A DNA stretch of 64,000 nucleotides from Anaerolinea sp. GTDB taxonomy: Bacteria; Chloroflexota; Anaerolineae; Anaerolineales; Villigracilaceae. Below, one piece after another: positions 24,963-33,268 of the stretch. The stretch covers positions 21,654-85,653 of the forward strand of contig DYID01000016.1 of the NCBI GenBank assembly GCA_020723805.1. Direction: 5' to 3'. The translations under genes were made by a program, and so were the position numbers. Under the pieces are notes generated by a model. That model searched no databases and was not told the origin of the DNA. It was given only the letters and a program-made list of their open reading frames with translations. The first letter of the stretch is position 1; each line of letters starts with the position of its first letter.

Positions 24963-25112
24963 ATGGCAAGCAAAAAATTCAAGAACAAATCCAAACCCAA
25001 AGAAATAGACCCCACCGCCTGGTCGAGGCGGATGATGAGGATTATCTTCATTGTTCTTTCAGTAATGATTGTGCTTTCGATGATCCTGGCGGCGGCGGCG
25101 TCTTTTTACTAG
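24963..25112 (+). CDS. 49-residue single-span membrane protein
   Basis: Starts 6 nt after the response-regulator stop. A Lys-rich N-terminus (MASKKFKNKSKPKEID, then TAWSRRMMR) precedes one hydrophobic helix (IIFIVLSVMIVLSMILAAAA) that ends the protein, as in a small tail-anchored membrane protein. The positive-inside charge pattern and frame length support a real gene. It has no recognised domain. Confidence 0.6.
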   Translation: MASKKFKNKSKPKEIDPTAWSRRMMRIIFIVLSVMIVLSMILAAAASFY

Positions 25113-25189
25113 ACGTGAACAGGGGCACCCCGCAAGAAGGCAACATAATAGGTGATTACCCTTTACTCGGATGGCGTTGAGCGGGGTTG

Positions 25190-25290
25190 AAACCACCTTC
25201 TCAGCGCATGGAAGTCCTTCGGACTGGCGCAACAAGCCGGTTTCAACCGGCTATCATCACCTGAGGCAGGACTTCAGTCCGCCGAAATCG
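25190..25290. repeat. Cluster of short hairpins upstream of prfA
   Basis: Consecutive palindromes lie in the 300-bp gap 25113-25412: AGTCC/GGACT around TTC, AGCCGGTT/AACCGGCT around TC, and GGACT/AGTCC in GGACTTCAGTCC. Words GTTGCGCC and GGCGCAAC pair between the two sides, so the block may fold as one multi-branched structure. No gene is seen. Confidence 0.6.
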
Positions 25291-25322
25291 AGTTGCGCCA
25301 ACGATGCAGGTAATCAGCAGGG

Positions 25323-25331
25323 TGGTATAAT
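25323..25331 (+). promoter_or_regulatory. Extended -10 element upstream of prfA
   Basis: TGGTATAAT fits the TGnTATAAT extended -10 consensus. It lies about 80 bp before the prfA start, right after the hairpin cluster. No consensus -35 is visible. Confidence 0.45.
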
Positions 25332-25412
25332 CCCCGCCGCGCGGCGCTGGTTGCCGCGTTTTATTCTGTGACGATGGGCGGATGACTCCGCTCTGACTGA
25401 CGATGAGGAAAT

Positions 25413-26486
25413 ATGCTCGATAAATTAAAAGGTATCGAAGACCGTTACGAACAACTCAGCAGGGAACTGCTCGAGGTGGGTAACGATTATCAGCGCATGG
25501 CGGAAATCAACAAGGAACGCGTCGAACTGGAAGAGATCGTCGAGAAGGCACGGGAATACCGTCAGGCGGTGAAAAGCCTGGAGGAGGCGCGGGCAATTCT
25601 CCAGTCCGAGAAGGATGCGGAACTGGTGGCGCTGGCGGAGGCGGATATCGAGGAGTTGACTCCAAAAATCGAAGCGCTCGAAAAGCAGATCAAGTCTCTG
25701 CTGGTGCCGAAGGACCCGCGCGACGAAAAGAACGTCATCATGGAAATCCGCGCAGGCGCCGGCGGCGACGAAGCCGCCATCTTTGCCGGCGATTTGTTCC
25801 GCATGTACACGCGCTACGCCGACGAGAAGAAATGGAAGACCGAAATTCTTTCGGAAAATGCCATCGGCGTGGGCGGCTACAAGGAAGTGATTTTCGAGAT
25901 TCGCGGTAAGGGCGCGTATTCGAAGTTGAAATACGAATCGGGCGTGCACCGTGTCCAGCGCGTGCCGGCGACCGAGTCGCAGGGACGCATCCACACCTCC
26001 ACAGCGACAGTGGCAGTGCTGGCGGAAGTGGACGAGGTGGAAATTGACATCCCCGAAAGCGATATCGAAATCGAGGTCTATCGCTCCTCCGGCGCAGGCG
26101 GGCAGAACGTGCAAAAGAACTCGACGGCGGTGCGCCTGTATCACAAACCGACCGGCATGGTGGTCACCTGTCAGGACGAGCGCTCGCAGCTGCAGAACAA
26201 ACTGCGCGCCATGAGCATCTTGCGCGCGCGGTTGTACGAGATGGAAGAGGAGAAGCGCCGAGCGGCGCTCGAGGCAGACCGCCGCTCGCAGGTGGGGACC
26301 GGTGAACGGTCCGAAAAGATTCGCACCTACAATTACCCTCAAAACCGCGTCACCGATCACCGCATCGGCTTGTCCATCTACAACCTGCCCGCCGTCATGG
26401 ATGGAAAGATTGATGAGTTCATCGAGGAACTGTCCACGCGCGACGAGGCGGAACGGCTTGCCGCAAGCGGGGTAGAAGAAGAGTAA
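25413..26486 (+). CDS. prfA: Peptide chain release factor 1
   Basis: 357 residues, the normal RF1 length. It recognises UAA/UAG and triggers peptide release. The codon-recognition tripeptide PAT is in [18 protein letters not shown], and the catalytic GGQ at 229-231 lies in [27 protein letters not shown] and ITDHRIGLS-like segments are standard. The GGQ glutamine is the methylation target of PrmC, encoded about 1.2 kb downstream. Confidence 0.95.
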   Translation: MLDKLKGIEDRYEQLSRELLEVGNDYQRMAEINKERVELEEIVEKAREYRQAVKSLEEARAILQSEKDAELVALAEADIEELTPKIEALEKQIKSLLVPKDPRDEKNVIMEIRAGAGGDEAAIFAGDLFRMYTRYADEKKWKTEILSENAIGVGGYKEVIFEIRGKGAYSKLKYESGVHRVQRVPATESQGRIHTSTATVAVLAEVDEVEIDIPESDIEIEVYRSSGAGGQNVQKNSTAVRLYHKPTGMVVTCQDERSQLQNKLRAMSILRARLYEMEEEKRRAALEADRRSQVGTGERSEKIRTYNYPQNRVTDHRIGLSIYNLPAVMDGKIDEFIEELSTRDEAERLAASGVEEE

Positions 26487-26489
26487 TTT

Positions 26490-26572
26490 TCAACACGAAG
26501 GACACGAAGTACACAAAGCGGAAGACCAGCCAAATTATTCCCTTGTGACCTTTGTGTCCTTTGTGTTTAATT
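26490..26572. repeat. CACAAAGGACACGAAG-type inverted repeat
   Basis: The left part has CACGAAGGACACGAAG and ACACAAAG; the right part has CTTTGTGTCCTTTGTG. The two halves are roughly complementary around a central spacer. A related copy is at 51610-51705. It fills most of the gap between prfA and the agmatinase gene. Confidence 0.65.
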
Positions 26573-26584
26573 CAGGAGCGCTCC

Positions 26585-27523
26585 ATGAACGACAACCCTG
26601 CCTTCGGCGCGAACCTTCAGCCCTTCATGGGCATCCCCTCCTTCATGCGTTTGCCAGCCACGCGCGACCTGAAAGACGCCGACGTTGCCATCCTGGGCGT
26701 GCCGTTCGACAGCGGTACATCCTACCGCAGCGGGACGCGCTTCGGTCCGCGCAAGATCCGCGAAGCCTCCCTGATGATTTGGGGACACAACGCCGCGCTC
26801 CACGTCACGCCGCTGAAAACGCTCAAAGCGGTGGATTACGGCGACGTATCGGTCATCCCGACCTCCATCGAACACACCATGACCGCCATCACCCAGACCG
26901 CCGGCGAAATCCTCGCAAGCGGGGCGACCCTCATCACCCTCGGCGGCGACCATTCCATCACGCTCCCGCTTCTGCGTGCCCACGCCCAAAAGCATGGACC
27001 TGTCTCCCTCGTCCACATTGACGCGCACCTCGACACCTGGGAGGCAGAGTTCGAGGCTGTTCCGTACAGTCACGGCACGCCGTTTCGTTACGCACTCCAG
27101 GAGGGACTCATCCGCGAGGGCGAGTACATGCAAATCGGCATCCGCGGACCCGTCAGCGGTGAAAACGACTACGAAGATGCCCGTCAACTTGGCGCGCGCA
27201 TCGTCACCATCCATGAGGTGATGGAAAAAGGCGTTGGCGAAATCCTCAAAGAAGTGCACGCGCGCATGAAGGGACCCGTCTATGTGACGGTGGACATTGA
27301 CTCAGCCGATCCCGCCTACGCGCCCGGCACCGGCACCCCCGAAGTCGGCGGTCTGACCAGTTACCAACTGCTTCAACTCGTGCGCGGACTGCGCGGCTTG
27401 AACCTGATCGGCTTCGACCTCGTGGAAGTCTCCCCGCCCTTCGACCACGGCGACATCACCGCCATCCTCGCCGCCAACATCGTCTTCGAGTACCTCTCTT
27501 TGCTGGCACTGAAAACCGGCTAA
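26585..27523 (+). CDS. Agmatinase / arginase-family ureohydrolase
   Basis: 312 residues. A binuclear Mn enzyme that would release urea from agmatine or another guanidino compound. Metal-ligand motifs are GGDHSITLP, HIDAHLDTWE and VDIDSADPAYAPGTGTPE, all intact. YRSGTRFGPRKIREAS near the N-terminus is typical of agmatinases rather than arginases. It lies between prfA and prmC without functional relation to either. The exact substrate is inferred from the family. Confidence 0.85.
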   Translation: MNDNPAFGANLQPFMGIPSFMRLPATRDLKDADVAILGVPFDSGTSYRSGTRFGPRKIREASLMIWGHNAALHVTPLKTLKAVDYGDVSVIPTSIEHTMTAITQTAGEILASGATLITLGGDHSITLPLLRAHAQKHGPVSLVHIDAHLDTWEAEFEAVPYSHGTPFRYALQEGLIREGEYMQIGIRGPVSGENDYEDARQLGARIVTIHEVMEKGVGEILKEVHARMKGPVYVTVDIDSADPAYAPGTGTPEVGGLTSYQLLQLVRGLRGLNLIGFDLVEVSPPFDHGDITAILAANIVFEYLSLLALKTG

Positions 27524-27532
27524 CCTCCCTCC

Positions 27533-27660
27533 CCACTTCCCACTTCCCACTTCCCACTTTCTACTTTCTACTTTCCACTTTCCACTCCCCACTTTCTACT
27601 TTCTACCCCCCCTCTTTCCTCTTTCCTCCTTTACCCCTCCCCTTCCAAAGAAAGAAGAAA
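27533..27660. repeat. Pyrimidine-rich heptamer repeats before prmC
   Basis: The plus strand is almost G-free up to about 27640: tandem copies of CCCACTT, TCTACTT and TCCACTT (7-bp period), then CTTTCCT repeats. It occupies the whole spacer between the ureohydrolase and prmC and leaves no room for an ordinary promoter. Confidence 0.75.
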
Positions 27661-27683
27661 GACGAAAGAAGCCCCCGCCTCAA

Positions 27684-28571
27684 ATGTCCTCCCACCTCGC
27701 CGACCTCACCGCCCGCCTCGCTTCCATCACCGACACCCCCGCCCTCGACGCCTCCGTCCTCCTCGCCCACATCCTGGGCAAACCACGCGCCTGGGTCATT
27801 GCCCACCCCGAACTCACCCTAACCCCCGCTCAGCAAAAACAACTCGACGCTTCCGTCACGCGGCTGGAAAATGGCGAACCCCTTCCTTATGTTCTCGGTC
27901 ACTGGGAATTCTTCGGCATGGACTTCGAACTCACGCCCGAAGTCCTCATCCCCCGCCCCGAAACCGAACTGCTCGTCGAAAAAGCCATCGCCTGGCTGAA
28001 ACAATCTCCCCTCCCTCGCACCGTTGCAGATGTCGGCACGGGCTCCGGCATCATCGCCATTGCCCTCGCCGCCAGCATCCCCGACGCCCGCATCCTCGCC
28101 ACCGACATTTCCCCCAAAGCGCTTCAGGTCGCAAAACGGAACGCCGCCAGGCATCACGTTCTGGATCGAATCGAATTCATCGAATGTGACCTGCTCCCCG
28201 ACCCATCAACCGCCAATCCAAAATCTCAAATCTCAAATCTCAAATCCCAAATCGAAAATCGAAAATCCTCCCTCAGCCTGCTCTGCGCCAACCTGCCCTA
28301 CATCCCCACCGCCGCCCTGCACAACCTGCCGGTCTACGGGCGCGAACCGACCCTCGCCCTCGACGGCGGCGCCGACGGTCTCGACCTCATCCGCAAACTC
28401 CTGCGCCTCGCCCCCGCATGGATGACTCCCTACAGCCTCCTCTTGCTCGAAATCGAAGCCACGCAGGGGGCTCAAGCGCTCGACCTCGCCCGCAACGCAT
28501 TCCCTCATGCCGGGATTCAACTGCACAAAGACTTATCGGGACAGGACCGTCTGCTCGAAATCCGGCTCTGA
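27684..28571 (+). CDS. prmC: Release-factor glutamine N5-methyltransferase
   Basis: 295 residues. It methylates the GGQ glutamine of RF1/RF2 using SAM. An N-terminal helical domain precedes the Rossmann domain (VADVGTGSGIIAIALA, 114-129) and the catalytic tetrapeptide, here NLPY (203-206) instead of NPPY. Just before NLPY, residues about 178-195 (NPKSQISNLKSQIENRKS) are encoded by heptamer repeats (28213-28267) with no counterpart in typical PrmC. The frame is intact. Confidence 0.85.
   Translation: MSSHLADLTARLASITDTPALDASVLLAHILGKPRAWVIAHPELTLTPAQQKQLDASVTRLENGEPLPYVLGHWEFFGMDFELTPEVLIPRPETELLVEKAIAWLKQSPLPRTVADVGTGSGIIAIALAASIPDARILATDISPKALQVAKRNAARHHVLDRIEFIECDLLPDPSTANPKSQISNLKSQIENRKSSLSLLCANLPYIPTAALHNLPVYGREPTLALDGGADGLDLIRKLLRLAPAWMTPYSLLLLEIEATQGAQALDLARNAFPHAGIQLHKDLSGQDRLLEIRL
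28213..28267. repeat. Heptamer repeats inside prmC
   Basis: Units AAATCTC (three times), AAATCCC, AAATCG and AAAATCG follow each other at about 7-bp period. The array is coding in prmC. Because 7 is not a multiple of 3, gain or loss of one unit would shift the frame. Confidence 0.75.
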
Positions 28572-28736
28572 TGCTGGACGAAAAATCCGCTTCCTACTGG
28601 ACCCTCAGCCTGTTCCTCCCCCCAAACCGTCTCTCCCCGACGCCGTTCTCCCGCAAAAAACTCTTATCCTCTTTTTAGGTTTTGTTCAGGTTCCGCTAAA
28701 GCCCCCGCATATAATGGCAAGTGCATTCTCCTTTTC

Positions 28737-28776
28737 AAACCGCCAATGGCACGGGCAAGCCAAAGGCGGTTTGGGT
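28737..28776. terminator. Bidirectional terminator between prmC and tsaD
   Basis: AAACCGCC (28737-28744) and GGCGGTTT (28765-28772) form an 8-bp stem with a 20-nt loop. A GGGTTTT tail on the plus strand and an A/T-rich flank on the minus strand suit convergent genes. The rest of the 206-bp spacer shows no gene. Confidence 0.6.
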
Positions 28777-28777
28777 T

Positions 28778-29809
28778 TTAATCGGACAGCGCCCACGACG
28801 GCTGAACGTCCATCTCCATGCCGGAGACGTGACCCAGCGCATAGCGGTAGTATCCCGCCGCGGCAATCATCGCGGCGTTGTCGGTGCATAACGAAAGAGC
28901 GGGGATGTTGACCTTGAACTCCGTCTGCGCTTCGAACGCATTCCGCAAAGCGCGGTTGGCAGAGACGCCGCCCGCCACCAGAATCTCCTTTGCCCCAAAC
29001 TCGCGCGCCGCCTGCATGGTCTTCTCGAAGAGCGTCTCCACCACAGCCGCCTGAAACGACGCGGCGAGGTCTTCCACAGGCAAATATTTGCTTTTCTTCT
29101 TCAGGTCATTGACCGTGTACAGAACGGCGGTCTTCAGCCCGCTGAACGAAAAATCGTAGGGCGAATCGAGGCGGGCGCGCGGAAACTTGAAACGCGCCGG
29201 GTCGCCGCGCTCCGCCGCCTTTTGGATGGACGGTCCGCCGGGATAGGGCAGGTCGAGGAGGCGCGCCACTTTATCGAAAGCCTCCCCAGCCGCATCGTCG
29301 AGGGTGGAACCGAGGCGTTTGTAGGTCAAATGCCCGGTCATGAGATTCAGTTCAGTGTGTCCGCCTGAGACGAGCAGCGCCATCAGCGGGAATTGCGGCT
29401 CCGGCGGAACGCTTTCGTCCGCCTGATACACCCATGCCGAGTAAATATGTCCCTCGAGGTGGTTCACGCCGACGATGGGCAGGTTCAAGCCGAGCGCAAG
29501 TCCCTTTGCCATGTTCATGCCCACCACCAGCGAACCAGCCAGCCCGGGTCCGCGCGTGACAGCGATGGCATCCACATCGTCGAGCGTGAGATTTGCCTGA
29601 GCCAGCGTCTGCTCGACGACGGGGACAATGCTCAACACATGCTGACGCGAGGCGACCTCCGGATAGACGCCGCCGAAGCGGGCGTGCAATTCCATCTGCG
29701 AAGCGACTGTGGAGGCGAGGAGAGCGCGTCCGTTTTCGAGGATGGCGCAGGCGGTCTCATCGCAGGAAGTTTCGATGGCGAGGATGCGGGCAGGAGGGAA
29801 GGAGGTCAT
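28778..29809 (-). CDS. tsaD: tRNA N6-adenosine threonylcarbamoyltransferase
   Basis: 343 residues. It transfers threonylcarbamoyl to A37 of ANN-decoding tRNAs, with TsaB/TsaE partners not in this window. ETSCDETA at the N-terminus, VTRGPGLAGSL, the metal ligands H117 and H121 in NHLEGH, LVSGGHTEL and a late VAGGVSANRALR and TDNAAMIA are the Kae1/TsaD signatures. ATG 29809 has GGAGG upstream. Convergent with prmC. Confidence 0.95.
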   Translation of the reverse strand: MTSFPPARILAIETSCDETACAILENGRALLASTVASQMELHARFGGVYPEVASRQHVLSIVPVVEQTLAQANLTLDDVDAIAVTRGPGLAGSLVVGMNMAKGLALGLNLPIVGVNHLEGHIYSAWVYQADESVPPEPQFPLMALLVSGGHTELNLMTGHLTYKRLGSTLDDAAGEAFDKVARLLDLPYPGGPSIQKAAERGDPARFKFPRARLDSPYDFSFSGLKTAVLYTVNDLKKKSKYLPVEDLAASFQAAVVETLFEKTMQAAREFGAKEILVAGGVSANRALRNAFEAQTEFKVNIPALSLCTDNAAMIAAAGYYRYALGHVSGMEMDVQPSWALSD

Positions 29810-29849
29810 GAGGAATCCAGAGGGGAATTGAGTAATTAGTGATCAAGTG

Positions 29850-29905
29850 AGCGGTAATTGGTGATTGGTAATTGGTAATTGGTAATTGGTAATTGGTAAT
29901 TGGCA
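29850..29905. repeat. GGTAATT heptamer array
   Basis: Seven-base units GGTAATT (one variant GGTGATT) repeat head-to-tail between tsaD and the ATPase gene. Related TTGGTAATT words recur at 50354-50405. Confidence 0.8.
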
Positions 29906-29919
29906 AGTTGGGATTGAAT

Positions 29920-30726
29920 TTACAAATGCCGCAAGAACAAATCGGGGTTGTTCAAAAAGTCCTTCGTCAATTGGACATGTTCCAGTTGATTGTATTGTAC
30001 TTCCTGAATGGCTCCATCCGCAAAATGCAAAATCTGCGCTCCGGGAAACGCCAGCAGGATTGGCGAATGAGTGGCGATGATGAATTGGGCATTCTGCCCG
30101 ACCATCTGCTTCATGGCGGCGAGGAACGTCAACTGCCGCATGGGCGAAAGCGCCGCTTCGGGTTCATCGAGCAGATATAAACCGTCTGGGACGAAGCGCG
30201 CCTGAAACAAGGTCAGGAAGGATTCGCCGTGCGAGTAGTGGTCGAGGTCTTTGCCGTAGCGGTTCTGCATCGCCGACAACTGTCCCCGGTAGGCAGAGCG
30301 CGCCAGGTCTGCGGCATATTTCGAGCGTCCCTGGTAATCGCGGTCAACGTCGTTCAAATCCTGTTCCAGTTCCTCGCGCGTCTGCCGCATGGTTTTGGCG
30401 TAGCCGAAGAAATCCTCCGCCCGCAGGAAAAAGCCCTTGCGCGTGCGCTTCGTCCACGCGAGGCGAAAGTACCCCGCCAGTTTGCGGATGGGCGCGAGGG
30501 TTTTGTCGGTCTTCACACTTTCTGCGCCCACCGTGACGGCTTCCACTGCGCAGGCAATCGCTTCGAGGACCGTTGATTTGCCCGACCCGTTCTCGCCGAC
30601 AAGGAAGGTCACCGGCGCTGTGAATTCGATTTTCCGAAGAAAACGGACAACAGGAACCGAAAACGGAAATTCATCCGCTTCCGTTTCCAAGTAGGGGCGA
30701 GGCGTGATGGATTGGAGGTGTATCAT
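29920..30726 (-). CDS. AAA-family ATPase, ABC/SMC-like (AAA_21 type)
   Basis: 268 residues. Walker A GENGSGKST (44-52), an ABC-like insertion, Walker B LYLLDEPEAALSP and FIIATHSPILLAFPGA after it. The group includes OLD-like and MazG-adjacent ATPases, some of which act in defence, but this one stands alone with no nuclease domain. Function not assignable. The start ATG 30726 is the only strong candidate. Confidence 0.75.
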   Translation of the reverse strand: MIHLQSITPRPYLETEADEFPFSVPVVRFLRKIEFTAPVTFLVGENGSGKSTVLEAIACAVEAVTVGAESVKTDKTLAPIRKLAGYFRLAWTKRTRKGFFLRAEDFFGYAKTMRQTREELEQDLNDVDRDYQGRSKYAADLARSAYRGQLSAMQNRYGKDLDHYSHGESFLTLFQARFVPDGLYLLDEPEAALSPMRQLTFLAAMKQMVGQNAQFIIATHSPILLAFPGAQILHFADGAIQEVQYNQLEHVQLTKDFLNNPDLFLRHL

Positions 30727-31054
30727 TCGAATGCTAGTATTTTATCAATCCTTGCCGCGTTTTACCGGAATGGCTTTTGAGGGATTTCTCAAAAAAGTTG
30801 GTTGCACGAACTGCCCACACTCTCAAGCCAAGTGCAAAAGGGAAGGCTGAATGGCGTGGGTACGGTTGCGGGAAAACCAGCAGCAAATTCGATTAACAAA
30901 AGAGATTGACAGTCATGCTATACTGGATTAGGCAACGCTCATCGCCGTATCCTAGGGGAGAATGAAACCTACTATCCTTCCTGACTTGCATCACAAAGGA
31001 ATCCCGCATCTCATTCAACGGTATAGTGATCACCGCTGGACGAAGGAGAAGAAT

Positions 31055-32182
31055 ATGAACGCCAAAGAGACCGCATCGTTTCCGACGCGTCAAAGCGCCC
31101 CTTACCTGGCTGAAATTTTGAGAGGAGACCCGTTGGGCAGGCTGCTGCGAAGATTTGGAGTAACTCCATTCATCTTTTCGCTTGCGACCTTTGTTTACAG
31201 TTTTTCCCGCACCATCATCCTGCCCACCGTCTTCGGTCACCTGTACACTGTCAAGCAGGGTGAAGTGACGATTATCGGCGCACTTAATGACTGGCCCGTA
31301 TTGATTATCGAAATGATCATGGTGCCTGTTGTAGCCGGCTATTATCTCTGGCAGCCCAACGCCATGCAGGCGCTCTATGAGGGCATATCCATCAGAATCG
31401 GATCCAATCCGCTCGCCAGAGCCAGGGCGATGGAATATGTCAGGCCTCTTCAATGGACAGGCTGGGTATGGCTGGCAATGTTTGTTGGACTATTTGAGGC
31501 GGCTTACATCCAGTATGTTTTTATAAAGGATGAGGTCATTATCTGGGAAACGGTGAATCCCCTCATGAATATTTCATACCTGCTTGTGAGGTTCGCCGTT
31601 TTTTACATGCTGATTTACATCATTGTGAGGCAAATTTTTACGATCATTGGTCTCAATCGTTTCTTCTCGGAAATTTCGGTCCAAATCGTCCCTCTGCACC
31701 CCGATGGCGCCGGAGGCTGGCGCATCCTGGGAGATTATGTCCTCTCCACCGCATTTATTATAGGGGCGGTGGGGTTGTATTTTGGCATGGGATTTATGCG
31801 GAGGGAATTAAATCCCCATGTGATCACCACCGAGTTTTATATACTGTTGACCGTCTATTTCATTCTTGCGCCTCTTTTCTTTTTTCTGCCGTTGATCCAA
31901 GCCCACAGGCGAATGAGAGAAGCAAAGAAAAAACTCCTGCTCGAAGTTGCGGAACAATTCGACCTCGAATATAAAAATCTATTGAACGGACTCAAAAGCA
32001 ATCAGGTGGATTCGATGCTCGTCCAGCGCGTTGAGGCGGTGCAAAAAATGTACAAAATCGCCCAGGATGCCTCGGAATGGCCCTTTAACCACGAAATCCT
32101 TTCCAAATTCAGCGCCGCCACACTTCTGCCCGTGGTTTTACCCATCCTTGCCGCGCTATTGCAGGAATGGTTTTTTCCGTAA
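31055..32182 (+). CDS. Multi-pass membrane protein of unknown function
   Basis: 375 residues with about six to seven membrane helices (FIFSLATFVYSFSRTIIL, VLIIEMIMVPVVAGYYLW, WVWLAMFVGLFEAAYI, LLVRFAVFYMLIYIIV, FIIGAVGLYFGM, FYILLTVYFILAPLFFFLPL and a C-terminal one). A cytoplasmic coiled-coil-like segment (REAKKKLLLEVAEQF) precedes the last helix. No family is recognised. ATG 31055 has AAGGAG; a longer frame starts at 30962 but lacks a ribosome-binding site. The 328-bp spacer upstream (30727-31054) holds a possible 39-codon frame (see findings). Confidence 0.7.
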   Translation: MNAKETASFPTRQSAPYLAEILRGDPLGRLLRRFGVTPFIFSLATFVYSFSRTIILPTVFGHLYTVKQGEVTIIGALNDWPVLIIEMIMVPVVAGYYLWQPNAMQALYEGISIRIGSNPLARARAMEYVRPLQWTGWVWLAMFVGLFEAAYIQYVFIKDEVIIWETVNPLMNISYLLVRFAVFYMLIYIIVRQIFTIIGLNRFFSEISVQIVPLHPDGAGGWRILGDYVLSTAFIIGAVGLYFGMGFMRRELNPHVITTEFYILLTVYFILAPLFFFLPLIQAHRRMREAKKKLLLEVAEQFDLEYKNLLNGLKSNQVDSMLVQRVEAVQKMYKIAQDASEWPFNHEILSKFSAATLLPVVLPILAALLQEWFFP

Positions 32183-32331
32183 AATGAATGTCCCTGTTGA
32201 CATGAGGTCAAAAATCCTGTATTCTGTATATAGTTATTAACGAGCCAAATACTCCAAATTACACTCTACACCCTTTCACTTCATTTGGGATATTTGCCAG
32301 CCAATAAATCGGCAGAAATAAGGAGGCTGAA

Positions 32332-33267
32332 GTGAAAGAAACGTGCCGCGTGTGCGACAAGCCCGCATCTCACAGGCTTGGCGCCTACTCCTTCTGTGCA
32401 GACCATTACAAAGCCGCCACCCGTCAGCGCAACTGGTTGTGGCCCGCCGACCTGTTCACTCTTTTGCTCTCCATTGGGTTTGTACTAACGGCATTCGGTG
32501 TAGACAAATGGCTGCAACCCCAATTCAATTCCGTCACACTCATTACGCTGGGGGTCATCATGTCGTTCATTCCGGCGGCTCTATGGTTGGCGCTCTTTTA
32601 CAGGCGAGATCGCTATGAACCGGAGCCAAAGGAATTGGTTCTTCAAATCTTCGTCCTTGGGATGCTGGCGGCATGGGCGATAGGCGGGCGCATACTGAAC
32701 TTTCTCTTTGATGTCAACAACTGGCTTTACACCAACTGGTGGACTCAACTGGCTGGAGGGATTCTCGTCGTGGGGATGACGCAGGAGTTCCTCAAATATG
32801 CGGCGGTTCGCATCTGGGCGTATCGCCTAACCGAATTCGACGAGCGCACAGATGGCATCATCTATGGCACCGCGGTGGGACTCGGTTATGCAACAGCCCT
32901 CAACATAGATTTGATTATTTCCTCCGGCGGGATGGATTTGGGAACCGGCGCATTTCGTATCACAATCACTGCACTCGCCCATGCAAGTTTCGCCGGTGTC
33001 ATGGGATATTTCCTGGCAAGAGAAAAATTCGAACAACGTCCGCTGTGGTGGATGCCCGCCGGTCTGATGCTGGCGGCTGTGCTAAACGGCGCGTTTTCTT
33101 ATCTGCGCAGCCTGGTCTCCATCGGACAGATCGCCAGCGCAGGAGGAACAGCCGATCCCTGGACAGGGCTTTTTCTTGCGGCGGGGTTTGCCATCCTGCT
33201 CACGTGGTCGCTATCGAAATTGATCCAACAAGACCTTGCCGCCTCGCTGGCAGTAAAGGATGAATGA
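32332..33267 (+). CDS. PrsW-family intramembrane metalloprotease-like protein
   Basis: 311 residues. An N-terminal Cys/His motif (CRVCDKPASHRL ... FCADH) resembles a small zinc finger. It is followed by about eight membrane helices. TQEFLKYAAVR, FDERTDGIIYGTAVGLGYATALN and the HASFAGVMGYFLA motif match the conserved motifs of PrsW-like glutamic-type/intramembrane proteases, with Gln-Glu instead of the usual Glu-Glu. Start GTG with AAGGAGG. The next gene begins at its stop, suggesting an operon with a secreted protein and an S1C protease. Confidence 0.75.
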   Translation: MKETCRVCDKPASHRLGAYSFCADHYKAATRQRNWLWPADLFTLLLSIGFVLTAFGVDKWLQPQFNSVTLITLGVIMSFIPAALWLALFYRRDRYEPEPKELVLQIFVLGMLAAWAIGGRILNFLFDVNNWLYTNWWTQLAGGILVVGMTQEFLKYAAVRIWAYRLTEFDERTDGIIYGTAVGLGYATALNIDLIISSGGMDLGTGAFRITITALAHASFAGVMGYFLAREKFEQRPLWWMPAGLMLAAVLNGAFSYLRSLVSIGQIASAGGTADPWTGLFLAAGFAILLTWSLSKLIQQDLAASLAVKDE

Positions 33268-33268
33268 A

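Noticed and set aside
29850-29905. Tandem array as a possible CRISPR or origin repeat.
   Set aside because: Units are 7 bp with no spacers; it is a simple heptamer repeat.
30906-30924. TTGACA and TATACT near each other upstream of the membrane protein.
   Set aside because: Only 7 bp separate them, too few for a sigma-70 promoter.
30893-31453. Minus-strand frame of 186 codons across the start of the membrane-protein gene.
   Set aside because: The plus-strand frame has a ribosome-binding site and membrane helices; the minus frame has no features.
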